Assembly (NCBI GenBank): GCA_964482535.1 | Contig: CAYZXU010000101.1 | Location: 1 to 8,337, forward strand | DNA length: 8,337 bases | Direction: 5' to 3' | Origin: CAYZXU01 sp964482535 | GTDB lineage: Bacteria > Desulfobacterota > Desulfobacteria > Desulfobacterales > BuS5 | Shown: positions 1-6,617 of the stretch, in pieces | How the letters are laid out: the number at the start of each line of letters is the position of its first letter | Numbering within the stretch: the first letter of the stretch is position 1 | Translations under genes and position numbers: made by a program | The notes under the pieces: generated by a model | What the model was told of the DNA's origin: nothing | Databases searched by the model: none | What the model saw: the letters and a program-made list of their open reading frames with translations, nothing else

Positions 1-1
1 C

Positions 2-835
2 ATTGCTTTGGGGCATGATATAGGTCATACTCCCTTTGGCCATGATGGCGAGAGATTTTTGTCTGAACTTTGTGAAGCCGGAGGAATAGGCTTGTTCCGT
101 CACTCTGTGCAGAGTGTTCAATTTCTGGACAGGGTCGAGCGAAACGGGAAAGGATGGAATCTGTGCCTTCAGACTCTTGACGGCATTCTGTGCCATGATG
201 GAGAAATACATAACAGGATGCTTCAACCTGAAAAGGATAAAAGTTTTAACAGTCTTAAAAAAGAGATTGAGGACAAAAAGAATATGCAGGGCACGCAGCT
301 TGTGCCCATGACTCTTGAAGGATGTCTGGTCAGGATGGCGGATACGGTGAGCTATGTCGGCCGGGATATAGAGGATGCCATAAGGCTTGGCTTAATCAAA
401 CGGACTGATATTCCGGAAGAGATTGCAGACATTTTGGGAGATACAAACGGAAAGATAGTCTTTGCCCTTGTAACCGACCTTATTATTAACAGTCATAAAC
501 AAAAATATATATCATTTAGCAGGGAAATTTCAGAGGCTTTAAGCGCCTTGAAGCAGTTTAATATGGAACGTATATATATGAATCCCGGGATAAAGAAGCA
601 TCTTGGGGCGATAAAGAGGATCTTTGAATATCTTTTTGAACAATTTTTAAATGATCTGAAAAAAAGAAATTTTGGCTCAGTGATATACACAGGCTTTTTA
701 AAAGATATGTCAGACCGGTATATGGAAAAACATAAAGATGAGGAGATCGTAAGGGATTTTATTGCAGGAATGACGGATAATTATTTTTTAAGACAAAGCC
801 CTGAAAAGATGAGACCCGTTGCGTATTTTCTTTAG
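2..835 (+). CDS. HD-domain dNTP triphosphohydrolase-like protein (5' end outside window)
   Basis: The C-terminal ~277 residues of an HD-superfamily protein of the dGTPase type, which hydrolyses deoxynucleoside triphosphates to nucleoside plus triphosphate in the cytoplasm. The frame is open to the left edge, so the start and the first metal-binding His lie upstream. It opens with the family signature ALGHDIGHTPFGH: the metal-binding His-Asp pair is at 14-19 and further conserved His follow. Next come RHSVQSVQFLDRVE and a TLDGILCHDGE segment, which match the dGTPase pattern of a conserved His before the Q-rich helix and a 'GIL.H' helix. The last HD-domain Asp is visible in RMADTVSYVGRDIEDA (Asp codon 341-343). 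The rest is helical and ends QSPEKMRPVAYFL, then TAG. The next gene starts 10 bases later. Family assignment is secure. True dGTP or dNTP specificity cannot be told from this fragment. Confidence 0.85.
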   Translation: MALGHDIGHTPFGHDGERFLSELCEAGGIGLFRHSVQSVQFLDRVERNGKGWNLCLQTLDGILCHDGEIHNRMLQPEKDKSFNSLKKEIEDKKNMQGTQLVPMTLEGCLVRMADTVSYVGRDIEDAIRLGLIKRTDIPEEIADILGDTNGKIVFALVTDLIINSHKQKYISFSREISEALSALKQFNMERIYMNPGIKKHLGAIKRIFEYLFEQFLNDLKKRNFGSVIYTGFLKDMSDRYMEKHKDEEIVRDFIAGMTDNYFLRQSPEKMRPVAYFL

Positions 836-845
836 GCATTAAAGC

Positions 846-1637
846 ATGTATCAAAATCGTACATACAGAAATTGTGTTACAGGCAGTGGATTAGCATCTT
901 TTAGTGTGACTGTTAAGGAAACAGACCTGTTGATACATGCTGACAGACCCATGGAAAAGATTGCCAGGGAATCAATATTAAAGCACAGGGGGCATATTGA
1001 ATCTCATATTGAATTACATCCAGAGTTTGCCACAGCTCTTGTCCCTTTAGATGTTATTGACTCTGCTCCTGCTATAATAAATGAAATGACCGAGGCTGGT
1101 AAAAAGGCAGGGGTAGGACCAATGGCTGCTGTGGCCGGTGTGATTGCGCAGTACGTGGGTTTGGATCTGCTGGCTGAGACTGATGAAGTGATAGTGGAAA
1201 ACGGGGGGGATCTGTTTTTTAAAACTGATTCCAGTGTAACAATAGGGATTTTTGCAGGGGCATCACCTTTAAGCATGCGCATGGGTTTAAAGGTTAATTC
1301 AGCAGGCAAGCCGGTTTCCATATGCACATCATCGGGTACGGTGGGGCATTCACTGAGCATGGGTATGGCAGATGCAGTGTCAGTAATAGCCGATTCCTGC
1401 GCTCTTGCTGATGCTGCGGCAACTTCAATATGTAACAGGGTAAAATCCGGGGCAGATATAAGAAATGCCATAGAGTATGGGAAAACCATTGATGGTGTTT
1501 CCGGTATTTTTATAGTGGCCGGTGAAAATATGGGAATGTGGGGGGATTTGGAGGTGGTTCCTTTGAGACCTTTGAAAAACGTCCCCTTTCGACCAACTTC
1601 GGCGTTAGTCTCAAATTTTAATCCTCGAAATACTTAA
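846..1637 (+). CDS. UPF0280 family protein (ApbE-like fold), C-terminus extended by a repeat
   Basis: A 263-residue protein of the uncharacterised UPF0280 family, which is related to the ApbE flavin-transferase fold; the reaction is unknown. Visible family features are the N-terminal RTYRNCV and KETDLLIHAD segments, IELHPEFATALVPL, GPMAAVAG (from residue 91), the ApbE-like ENGGD (118-122), SSGTVGHS (162-169), a helix rich in Ala and Asp (MADAVSVIADSCALADAAA), and the closing GENMGMWGDLEVVPL. The normal family end is around residue 240 (VVPL). The last 23 residues are translated from the palindromic repeat at 1565-1706, and the stop TAA (1635-1637) sits in the loop of that palindrome. The ATG is 10 bases after the preceding gene's stop with no good Shine-Dalgarno sequence, so translation may be coupled to the upstream gene. 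Catalytic core motifs appear intact, so the gene is probably functional despite its altered tail. Confidence 0.85.
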   Translation: MYQNRTYRNCVTGSGLASFSVTVKETDLLIHADRPMEKIARESILKHRGHIESHIELHPEFATALVPLDVIDSAPAIINEMTEAGKKAGVGPMAAVAGVIAQYVGLDLLAETDEVIVENGGDLFFKTDSSVTIGIFAGASPLSMRMGLKVNSAGKPVSICTSSGTVGHSLSMGMADAVSVIADSCALADAAATSICNRVKSGADIRNAIEYGKTIDGVSGIFIVAGENMGMWGDLEVVPLRPLKNVPFRPTSALVSNFNPRNT

Positions 1638-1706
1638 TGTATTCCTGTGGTTAAAATTTGCGCCGGCCATGAATTTGTACAAAATTGAACATTTTTCAAA
1701 GGCCTC
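1565..1706. repeat. 142-bp full-length imperfect palindrome (MITE- or REP-like element)
   Basis: Terminal inverted repeats 1565-1581 and 1690-1706 match at 15 of 17 positions (GAGRCCTTTGAAAAAYG), with a perfect 11-bp core CCTTTGAAAAA / TTTTTCAAAGG. The arms continue without gaps to 36 bp (1565-1600 against 1671-1706, 27 identities by eye). Inside, GGCG (1601-1604) mirrors CGCC (1661-1664), and a perfect 10-bp pair lies at 1612-1621 / 1651-1660 around a smaller hairpin. The axis of symmetry is near 1636. Symmetry stops at 1565 and 1706. No clear target-site duplication and no transposase are visible, so if mobile it would be non-autonomous. It overlaps the end of the UPF0280 gene. Only one copy is in the window, so its repetitive nature is inferred from structure, not seen. 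Confidence 0.75.
1612..1660. other. Central hairpin of the palindromic element
   Basis: Perfect inverted repeat CAAATTTTAA (1612-1621) and TTAAAATTTG (1651-1660), then a 5-base mismatched internal section on each side (1622-1626, 1646-1650), then an inner stem GAAATAC (1627-1633) / GTATTCC (1639-1645) with one mismatch, closed by the loop TTAAT (1634-1638). The loop contains the UPF0280 stop codon. It could slow RNA polymerase or stabilise the 3' end of the upstream mRNA. There is no clean GC-rich stem with a U tract, so it is not a classical intrinsic terminator. Confidence 0.65.
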
Positions 1707-1755
1707 TTGTTAAAATTAAAAAAAGGTTGAACTTTCAGCATAAAAAGAGTAATTT

Positions 1756-1761
1756 TATAAT
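1756..1761 (+). promoter_or_regulatory. Possible -10 element of a promoter for the lapA-like/mutS unit
   Basis: A perfect TATAAT lies in the AT-rich region between the palindrome and the lapA-like gene, about 120 bases before its ATG. No good -35 box is at the right distance: TTGAAC at 1727-1732 is 23 bases upstream, which is too far. In DNA this AT-rich a chance hexamer is likely. The rest of 1707-1880 holds no recognisable gene or RNA, apart from the lapA-like ribosome-binding site AAGGAG at 1868-1873. Confidence 0.25.
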
Positions 1762-1880
1762 TTATATAAACTATTTGAAATTTTTACAGGCTCACATCAT
1801 TTTCCATTTTTTTCATAAATATATAAATTTTAGGATGGATTTATTTTATCTTTAGACGTTGAAATTTAAGGAGAAATTAT

Positions 1881-2258
1881 ATGAAGAACATTAAATTTGT
1901 TTTAGCGGTTGTTATTATCGGTTTTGTTATATTATGTATCATCCAGAATCTGGAAGTTCTCAAAGCCAAAGCAAGTTTTACATTGGATCTCTTTTTAATA
2001 GATGAGTATAAAACACCTGAACTGCCGAATGTTGTTCTTTATATTTTCTTTGCTTTAATAGGGTTCATTGTTTCATATATTTTAAATATGGCAGAACTCT
2101 TTAAATCCAGAAAAAAAGTAAAAAATATAAATATGGCTTTGGCTTCACAGACCCAGGAAACCAATGAACTTAGAAACGAGATTAATGCGCTTAAGGCAAA
2201 TTATCCTGAAAAACATGAAACAAAAAAAAATAAGGAGGCAGACTTACTGCCTGTTTAA
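1881..2258 (+). CDS. LapA-domain (DUF1049-like) small inner-membrane protein
   Basis: A 125-residue membrane protein with the LapA-domain layout: a transmembrane helix at residues ~5-22 followed by the typical IQNLEVLKAKASF stretch, a loop with LFLIDEY, a second transmembrane helix at ~51-69, and a charged cytoplasmic tail likely to form a coiled coil (~77-107). In E. coli, LapA works with LapB in control of lipopolysaccharide synthesis; the role here is inferred only from the domain, and no lapB is in the window. The start is well supported: ATG preceded by AAGGAG (1868-1873) with a 7-base gap. The stop TAA at 2256-2258 is directly followed by mutS, and the end of this gene carries the only plausible mutS ribosome-binding site. 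The helix-loop-helix layout and the QN motif make the family call good; the function is unproven. Confidence 0.75.
   Translation: MKNIKFVLAVVIIGFVILCIIQNLEVLKAKASFTLDLFLIDEYKTPELPNVVLYIFFALIGFIVSYILNMAELFKSRKKVKNINMALASQTQETNELRNEINALKANYPEKHETKKNKEADLLPV
2232..2252 (+). promoter_or_regulatory. Distant mutS Shine-Dalgarno with overlapping small hairpin
   Basis: A strong AAGGAGG (2232-2238) lies inside the end of the lapA-like gene, 26 bases before the mutS ATG (2265) and 20 before an in-frame TTG (2259). Both gaps are too long for normal initiation. Immediately overlapping it is a perfect 6-bp stem, AGGCAG (2236-2241) with CTGCCT (2247-2252), loop ACTTA. If folded, it buries the AGG of the SD but leaves AAGG 6 bases from TTG 2259 or 12 from ATG 2265. 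Ribosomes finishing the lapA-like gene would melt it. Translational coupling is the likely meaning. Confidence 0.4.
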
Positions 2259-2264
2259 TTGCCC

Positions 2265-4934
2265 ATGCTGCCGCCTAAAATAACACCCATGATAAAACAG
2301 TATCTTTCGATTAAAAAAGATTATTCGGATGCGATACTTTTTTATCGTATGGGAGATTTTTATGAGATGTTTTTTGAAGATGCCCAAATAGCGTCTAAAT
2401 TACTTGAAATAACTTTAACTTCGAGAAACAAGAAAGATAAATCTCCCATACCCATGTGCGGGATACCCTTTCGTTCTGCCCAGGGTTATATTGCGCGTTT
2501 AATTAACAGCGGGCATAAGGTTGCAATATGTGATCAGCTTGAATGCCCGGTTGAAGGCCAAGGTGAAAGTCAGGGAAATTCTGATAATAAAAAAGGGCTT
2601 GTTAAAAGAGAAGTCGTTCGAGTTGTTACCCCTGGCATGATTCTCGAAGATGAACTGCTGGATGAAAAAACAAATAATTTTATACTTGCTGTGGCAAGGG
2701 ATAAAGATAAGACAGGCATTTCTTACTTAGATATTTCAACAGGAACTTTTTGTTTATCAGAATCTGATGATTTGCAATCCATTATTGACGAGATTAAACG
2801 TATTTCCCCCAGTGAACTGTTGATTTCGGATTCATTGGAAAATGATCCGTTTACAAAGCAGATTGTTAATGAACTTCCGGAAAAATATTTAAGCCTTGTT
2901 GACAATAATGCTTTTGATTACCGCAATGCCCATGAAAGGCTTGTTAATCAGTTTAAAACCCTAACCCTTGCCGGGTTCGGATGTGAAAATTTAAGGTCAG
3001 GAATCAGCGCTGCAGGAGCTTTGCTTTATTATGTAGGGGAAACCCAGAAACAGAAAGTCCGGCATCTTTCCGGGATTGAAACATATGCATTAGACAATCA
3101 CATGGTTGTTGACGAAACGAGCGTCCGCAATCTTGAACTTGCAAAAAATATTTTAACCGCGGGCACTGCCGGGACTCTTATGGGAGTGATAGACAGTACA
3201 GTTACTGCCATGGGGGGCAGGCTTTTAAAAAAATGGCTCAGATATCCGCTTTTGGATGCAGATGAAATAGAGACCAGGCTTGATGCTGTTGAAGAGGCAA
3301 AAGAAAAGATTTATCTGTCATCCAGGGTCAGAGATATATTAAAATCCGTTTACGACCTGGAGCGCCTGGGAAGCAAGATTTCAATGGGACATTCTAACGC
3401 CAGAGATCTTACAGCGTTAAAACGTTCCCTGCAAACTCTTCCTGAAATATATTCGTTGCTTTTAGGGTTCGATTCCGGCAGTTATGGATGTACTGAAAAT
3501 GCCGGCAGGCTTGACGACCTGGCACAACTTATTGAAAGCTCAATAAGGCAGGATGCTCCCTTAACCATTAATGAGGGGGGGATTATAAAGCAGGGCTACA
3601 ACAGCGAGCTTGATGAACTGATAAACATAAGCCGGGATGCAAAGAGCTGGCTTGCAAAACTTGAGGCAAGTGAGAAAGAGGCAACAGGGATAACCACCCT
3701 TAAGGTAAGGTTTAACAAGGTTTTCGGATATTATATAGAGATTCCAAAGAGCCGTGCAGATCAGGCGCCTGAACATTATATAAGAAAGCAGACTCTTGTT
3801 AATGCTGAAAGATATATTTCAGATGAGCTTAAAACTTTTGAGATGAGAGTTCTTGGCGCTGAAGATAAAAGATTTGCTTTAGAATATGAGATATTTAACA
3901 GCATCAGAAAAGAGGTGGCAGAACATAATCAATCTATTCAAAAGGCTGCAAAATTTTTATCCAGGATTGACTGCCTTCTTAATCTTGCCCATATAGCAGA
4001 AGAGAATAATTACTGCCGCCCTGAAATTAATACTGATGGTCATATTATAATTGAAGATGGACGTCACCCTGTCGTGGAGAAGATGATAACAGGTGAACGC
4101 TTTGTGCCAAATACCGTCAGAATGGATAATGAGACGGATCAGGTATTAATAATTACCGGACCTAATATGGCAGGCAAATCCACGGTTCTGCGTCAAGTGG
4201 CTCTCATTGTTATTATGGCGCAGATGGGTTCATTTGTTCCTGCCCAAAAATCTTCAATAAGTATAACGGACAGGATCTTTACAAGGGTTGGGGCTCTGGA
4301 TAATCTTTCTTCCGGTCATAGCACATTTATGGTCGAGATGCAGGAGACTGCCAGAATATTAAACAGTTCCACAGGAAAGAGCCTGGTTATAATGGATGAA
4401 ATAGGAAGGGGTACCAGCACATTTGACGGTCTTTCAATAGCCTGGGCTGTTGCGGAATATCTCCATGACTTAAAAGGATGCGGTGTAAAAACTCTTTTTG
4501 CCACACATTATCATGAATTAACGGAACTTGAAAATATTAAGCAGAGGGTAAAAATTTTTAATATCAGTGTTAAAAAATGGAAAGAAGAGATTATTTTTTT
4601 AAGAAAACTGGTTAAAGGCGGTACAAACAGGAGCTATGGAATAGAAGTTGCAAGATTGGCAGGCATACCCCGTGATGTTATAAAACGATCTAAAAAAATA
4701 CTTGACACAATTGAAAACAGCAAACAGGGCTTAAGGAGTTTGCCTGTTTTAGCTTCGGATGAGGATGAAACAGACAGGAAGCATGAACAGCTTGATCTTT
4801 TCAACCACTATGCGCACCCTGTGGTTAAAGAATTACAAGAGATTGATATTTCAAGCATGACACCCCTTGAAGCCTTGAACTGTTTAAGTGAGATGCATGA
4901 AAAAGTTAAAAAATGCAGTTTTGGAACTGCCTGA
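2265..4934 (+). CDS. mutS: DNA mismatch repair protein MutS
   Basis: A full-length 889-residue MutS, which recognises mismatches and small loops and, with MutL and ATP, starts strand-specific repair. Numbered from ATG 2265: the N-terminal PMIKQYL and GDFYE with the Phe-x-Glu mismatch-reading motif (F32, E34); connector and lever domains including RFNKVFGYYIEI; RHPVVE; Walker A GPNMAGKST (632-640); Walker B MDEIGRG (D711, E712); FATHYHELTEL; and SYGIEVARLAGIP. A canonical sliding-clamp-binding pentapeptide QLDLF is at 842-846, followed by the conserved C-terminal helices. The domain I loop at 97-109, rich in Gly, Ser and Asn, seems longer than in E. coli or Bacillus MutS. All catalytic elements are present. 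The start is uncertain: TTG 2259 is in frame and abuts the previous stop; ATG 2265 is preferred because it is an ATG and fits the family N-terminus. The 3' end overlaps the amidase gene by 38 bases. Confidence 0.98.
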   Translation: MLPPKITPMIKQYLSIKKDYSDAILFYRMGDFYEMFFEDAQIASKLLEITLTSRNKKDKSPIPMCGIPFRSAQGYIARLINSGHKVAICDQLECPVEGQGESQGNSDNKKGLVKREVVRVVTPGMILEDELLDEKTNNFILAVARDKDKTGISYLDISTGTFCLSESDDLQSIIDEIKRISPSELLISDSLENDPFTKQIVNELPEKYLSLVDNNAFDYRNAHERLVNQFKTLTLAGFGCENLRSGISAAGALLYYVGETQKQKVRHLSGIETYALDNHMVVDETSVRNLELAKNILTAGTAGTLMGVIDSTVTAMGGRLLKKWLRYPLLDADEIETRLDAVEEAKEKIYLSSRVRDILKSVYDLERLGSKISMGHSNARDLTALKRSLQTLPEIYSLLLGFDSGSYGCTENAGRLDDLAQLIESSIRQDAPLTINEGGIIKQGYNSELDELINISRDAKSWLAKLEASEKEATGITTLKVRFNKVFGYYIEIPKSRADQAPEHYIRKQTLVNAERYISDELKTFEMRVLGAEDKRFALEYEIFNSIRKEVAEHNQSIQKAAKFLSRIDCLLNLAHIAEENNYCRPEINTDGHIIIEDGRHPVVEKMITGERFVPNTVRMDNETDQVLIITGPNMAGKSTVLRQVALIVIMAQMGSFVPAQKSSISITDRIFTRVGALDNLSSGHSTFMVEMQETARILNSSTGKSLVIMDEIGRGTSTFDGLSIAWAVAEYLHDLKGCGVKTLFATHYHELTELENIKQRVKIFNISVKKWKEEIIFLRKLVKGGTNRSYGIEVARLAGIPRDVIKRSKKILDTIENSKQGLRSLPVLASDEDETDRKHEQLDLFNHYAHPVVKELQEIDISSMTPLEALNCLSEMHEKVKKCSFGTA

Positions 4935-6564
4935 TTTTATTATAAGCAGAAAGTTTCTTATCCTTTTATTCATAGCAGGATTTTTGATTCCTGATGTTGT
5001 ATATGCTTTGAGCGCAAAGAATAAGTACTACAACGCCAGTGCCTGTTATGAAAAGCTTGCTAAAAGTCAGCAACGTCAGAGATATAGAGACAACTGGCTG
5101 AAGTGTATAAATAAATTCCAGAATGTGTACAGGCATGACCCTTCAGGACCCTGGGCGGCAGCCGGTTTATACAGGGCAGGTGAACTCTACCTTAAACTTT
5201 ATAAGTGGTCCAGTAAAAAGTCTGACAAAACCAAAGCCCTGAATCTTTTTAAAAAGATTATAAAACGTTTTCCTAAAAGCAGATACAAACCCAGGGCTGC
5301 CAGGAAACTTTCCTTATATGAGAAGTCATATTCGGTTGCTGCTAAAAAGAAACAACCCAAAAAGAAGTCCAGAAAGGCTGTCCTTTATAAAAAACAACCG
5401 GTGGTATCCGGTGGAGTGCATTCAACCGTTAAAGGGCTTCGATTCTGGTCCAATCCTAATTATACCCGTATTGTTATTGATGCTGACAAACCTGCTCCTT
5501 TTGTTCACAGGCTTTTTAAAAAAGATCCCTCACTTAACAAACCCCAGCGTTTGTGTGTGGATTTAATAAAAAGCAGACTCTGTAAAAATTTTGAGAAGAA
5601 GGTGCCGATAAACGATAATCTGCTTAGTTATGTGAGAGCAGGTCAGTATAAAACTGATTCAGTTCGTGTGGTTATGGATATTAAATCTTTTAAAAACTAC
5701 AAGATTTTTTCTTTAAAAAATCCTTTCAGGATAGTTATAGATGTGTGGGGAGAGGGAAAAAATTTTTCTGCCTCAAAAATAACACAGGGTAATAAGAACG
5801 GCAGCCGCATGACCGACAGCGCTCTGGCAAAACAATTTGCTTTGGGTGTAAGGTGTATAGCCATTGATGCGGGTCATGGGGGGCGTGATTATGGCGCTCC
5901 AGGTTATTTAAAGGGGGTACATGAAAAAAAGATTGTGCTTTCAATCGCAAAAAAACTTGCTGAAAAGATTCGTAAAAATATAAAATGTAAAGTAATAATG
6001 ACCAGGGATACTGACAGACATCTTACTCTTGAAGAAAGAACTGCAATAGCAAACACAAAAAATGCAGATCTTTTTATTTCAATTCATACTAATGCAGCGA
6101 GAAATAAAAAAGCATACGGTATTGAGACATATTTTTTAAACCTGGCAACTGATGATGATGCAATACTCGTTGCAGCAAGGGAAAATGCAACGTCGACGAA
6201 AAATATCAGTGACTTGCAGACCATATTAAGCGATTTAATGCAGAATGCAAAGATCAGTGAATCGAGTCGTCTTGCATTGGAGGTGCAGGAAACAGTATGT
6301 AAAAATTTGGGCAAAAAGTATAAATTGATAAAGAATAAAGGGGTAAAACAGGCGCCGTTTTATGTTTTGCTTGGAGCCCAGATGCCTGCGATATTAATAG
6401 AAACCTCTTTTATAAGTAACTCACGGGAATGCAAAAGATTAACCAGCTCTGCATATCAGGATAAATTGTGTGATGCCATTGTTGAAGGGATCAGAAGATA
6501 TATTTTAGAGACAAACCCGACTGTATTTTTAAAAGAGAGTCCTTTGGGAGTTATCAAAGGGTAA
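4897..6564 (+). CDS. Exported N-acetylmuramoyl-L-alanine amidase (TPR-AMIN-Amidase_3)
   Basis: A 555-residue periplasmic cell-wall hydrolase that cleaves the bond between N-acetylmuramic acid and L-Ala in peptidoglycan, acting in daughter-cell separation. Order: signal peptide with a long basic n-region and hydrophobic core ~20-36 (cleavage near YALSA/KN); a TPR-like helical region ~45-140 resembling YbgF/BamD-type repeats (ALNLFKKIIKRFPKSRY); a Lys-rich linker ~150-166; an AMIN domain ~177-285 that should target it to septal peptidoglycan or the envelope; and a zinc Amidase_3 domain ~321-543. Zinc ligands are H327 (DAGHGG), E343 (HEKKIV) and H397 (SIHTNA); the catalytic Glu is E502 (IETSFISN). 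All are present. ATG 4897 is preceded by AAGTGAG (4886-4892); an in-frame GTG at 4888 is the alternative start. The gene overlaps mutS by 38 bases, so translation is probably coupled. It is closest to AmiA/AmiB/AmiC, but the TPR part differs from the E. coli forms. Confidence 0.93.
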   Translation: MKKLKNAVLELPDFIISRKFLILLFIAGFLIPDVVYALSAKNKYYNASACYEKLAKSQQRQRYRDNWLKCINKFQNVYRHDPSGPWAAAGLYRAGELYLKLYKWSSKKSDKTKALNLFKKIIKRFPKSRYKPRAARKLSLYEKSYSVAAKKKQPKKKSRKAVLYKKQPVVSGGVHSTVKGLRFWSNPNYTRIVIDADKPAPFVHRLFKKDPSLNKPQRLCVDLIKSRLCKNFEKKVPINDNLLSYVRAGQYKTDSVRVVMDIKSFKNYKIFSLKNPFRIVIDVWGEGKNFSASKITQGNKNGSRMTDSALAKQFALGVRCIAIDAGHGGRDYGAPGYLKGVHEKKIVLSIAKKLAEKIRKNIKCKVIMTRDTDRHLTLEERTAIANTKNADLFISIHTNAARNKKAYGIETYFLNLATDDDAILVAARENATSTKNISDLQTILSDLMQNAKISESSRLALEVQETVCKNLGKKYKLIKNKGVKQAPFYVLLGAQMPAILIETSFISNSRECKRLTSSAYQDKLCDAIVEGIRRYILETNPTVFLKESPLGVIKG

Positions 6565-6617
6565 GTGTTTGTCATGTTAATTGTAATTTATAGATTTTAT
6601 TAAAGGGGAGTTGAAAA

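Noticed and set aside
1004..1489. A 161-codon open frame on the minus strand
   Set aside because: It lies wholly opposite the UPF0280 coding sequence, with no domain; a shadow frame.
1560..1575. Short tandem CCTTTGA copies (1560-1566, 1569-1575) as a target-site duplication
   Set aside because: Both copies are at the left end only, the second being part of the inverted repeat; no matching copy lies just outside the right end.
1565..1706. CRISPR repeat or intrinsic terminator
   Set aside because: There is one unit only with no spacer series, and the stems are AT-rich without a terminal U run; a dispersed palindrome fits better.
2736..2751. A 16-bp exact match between mutS coding sequence and the leader of the GAF gene (7693-7708), TCAACAGGAACTTTTT
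   Set aside because: In mutS it encodes the conserved STGTF motif, and in the other place it holds the AGGAA ribosome-binding site. Each is explained by its own function, and the two have no shared flanks; most likely coincidence.
6541..6560. Inverted repeat CCTTTG / CAAAGG at the end of the amidase gene, possible terminator or copy of the palindromic element ends
   Set aside because: The stem is only 6 bp with an 8-base loop and no following U tract, it lies in coding sequence, and the similarity to the 1565-1706 termini does not extend beyond six bases.
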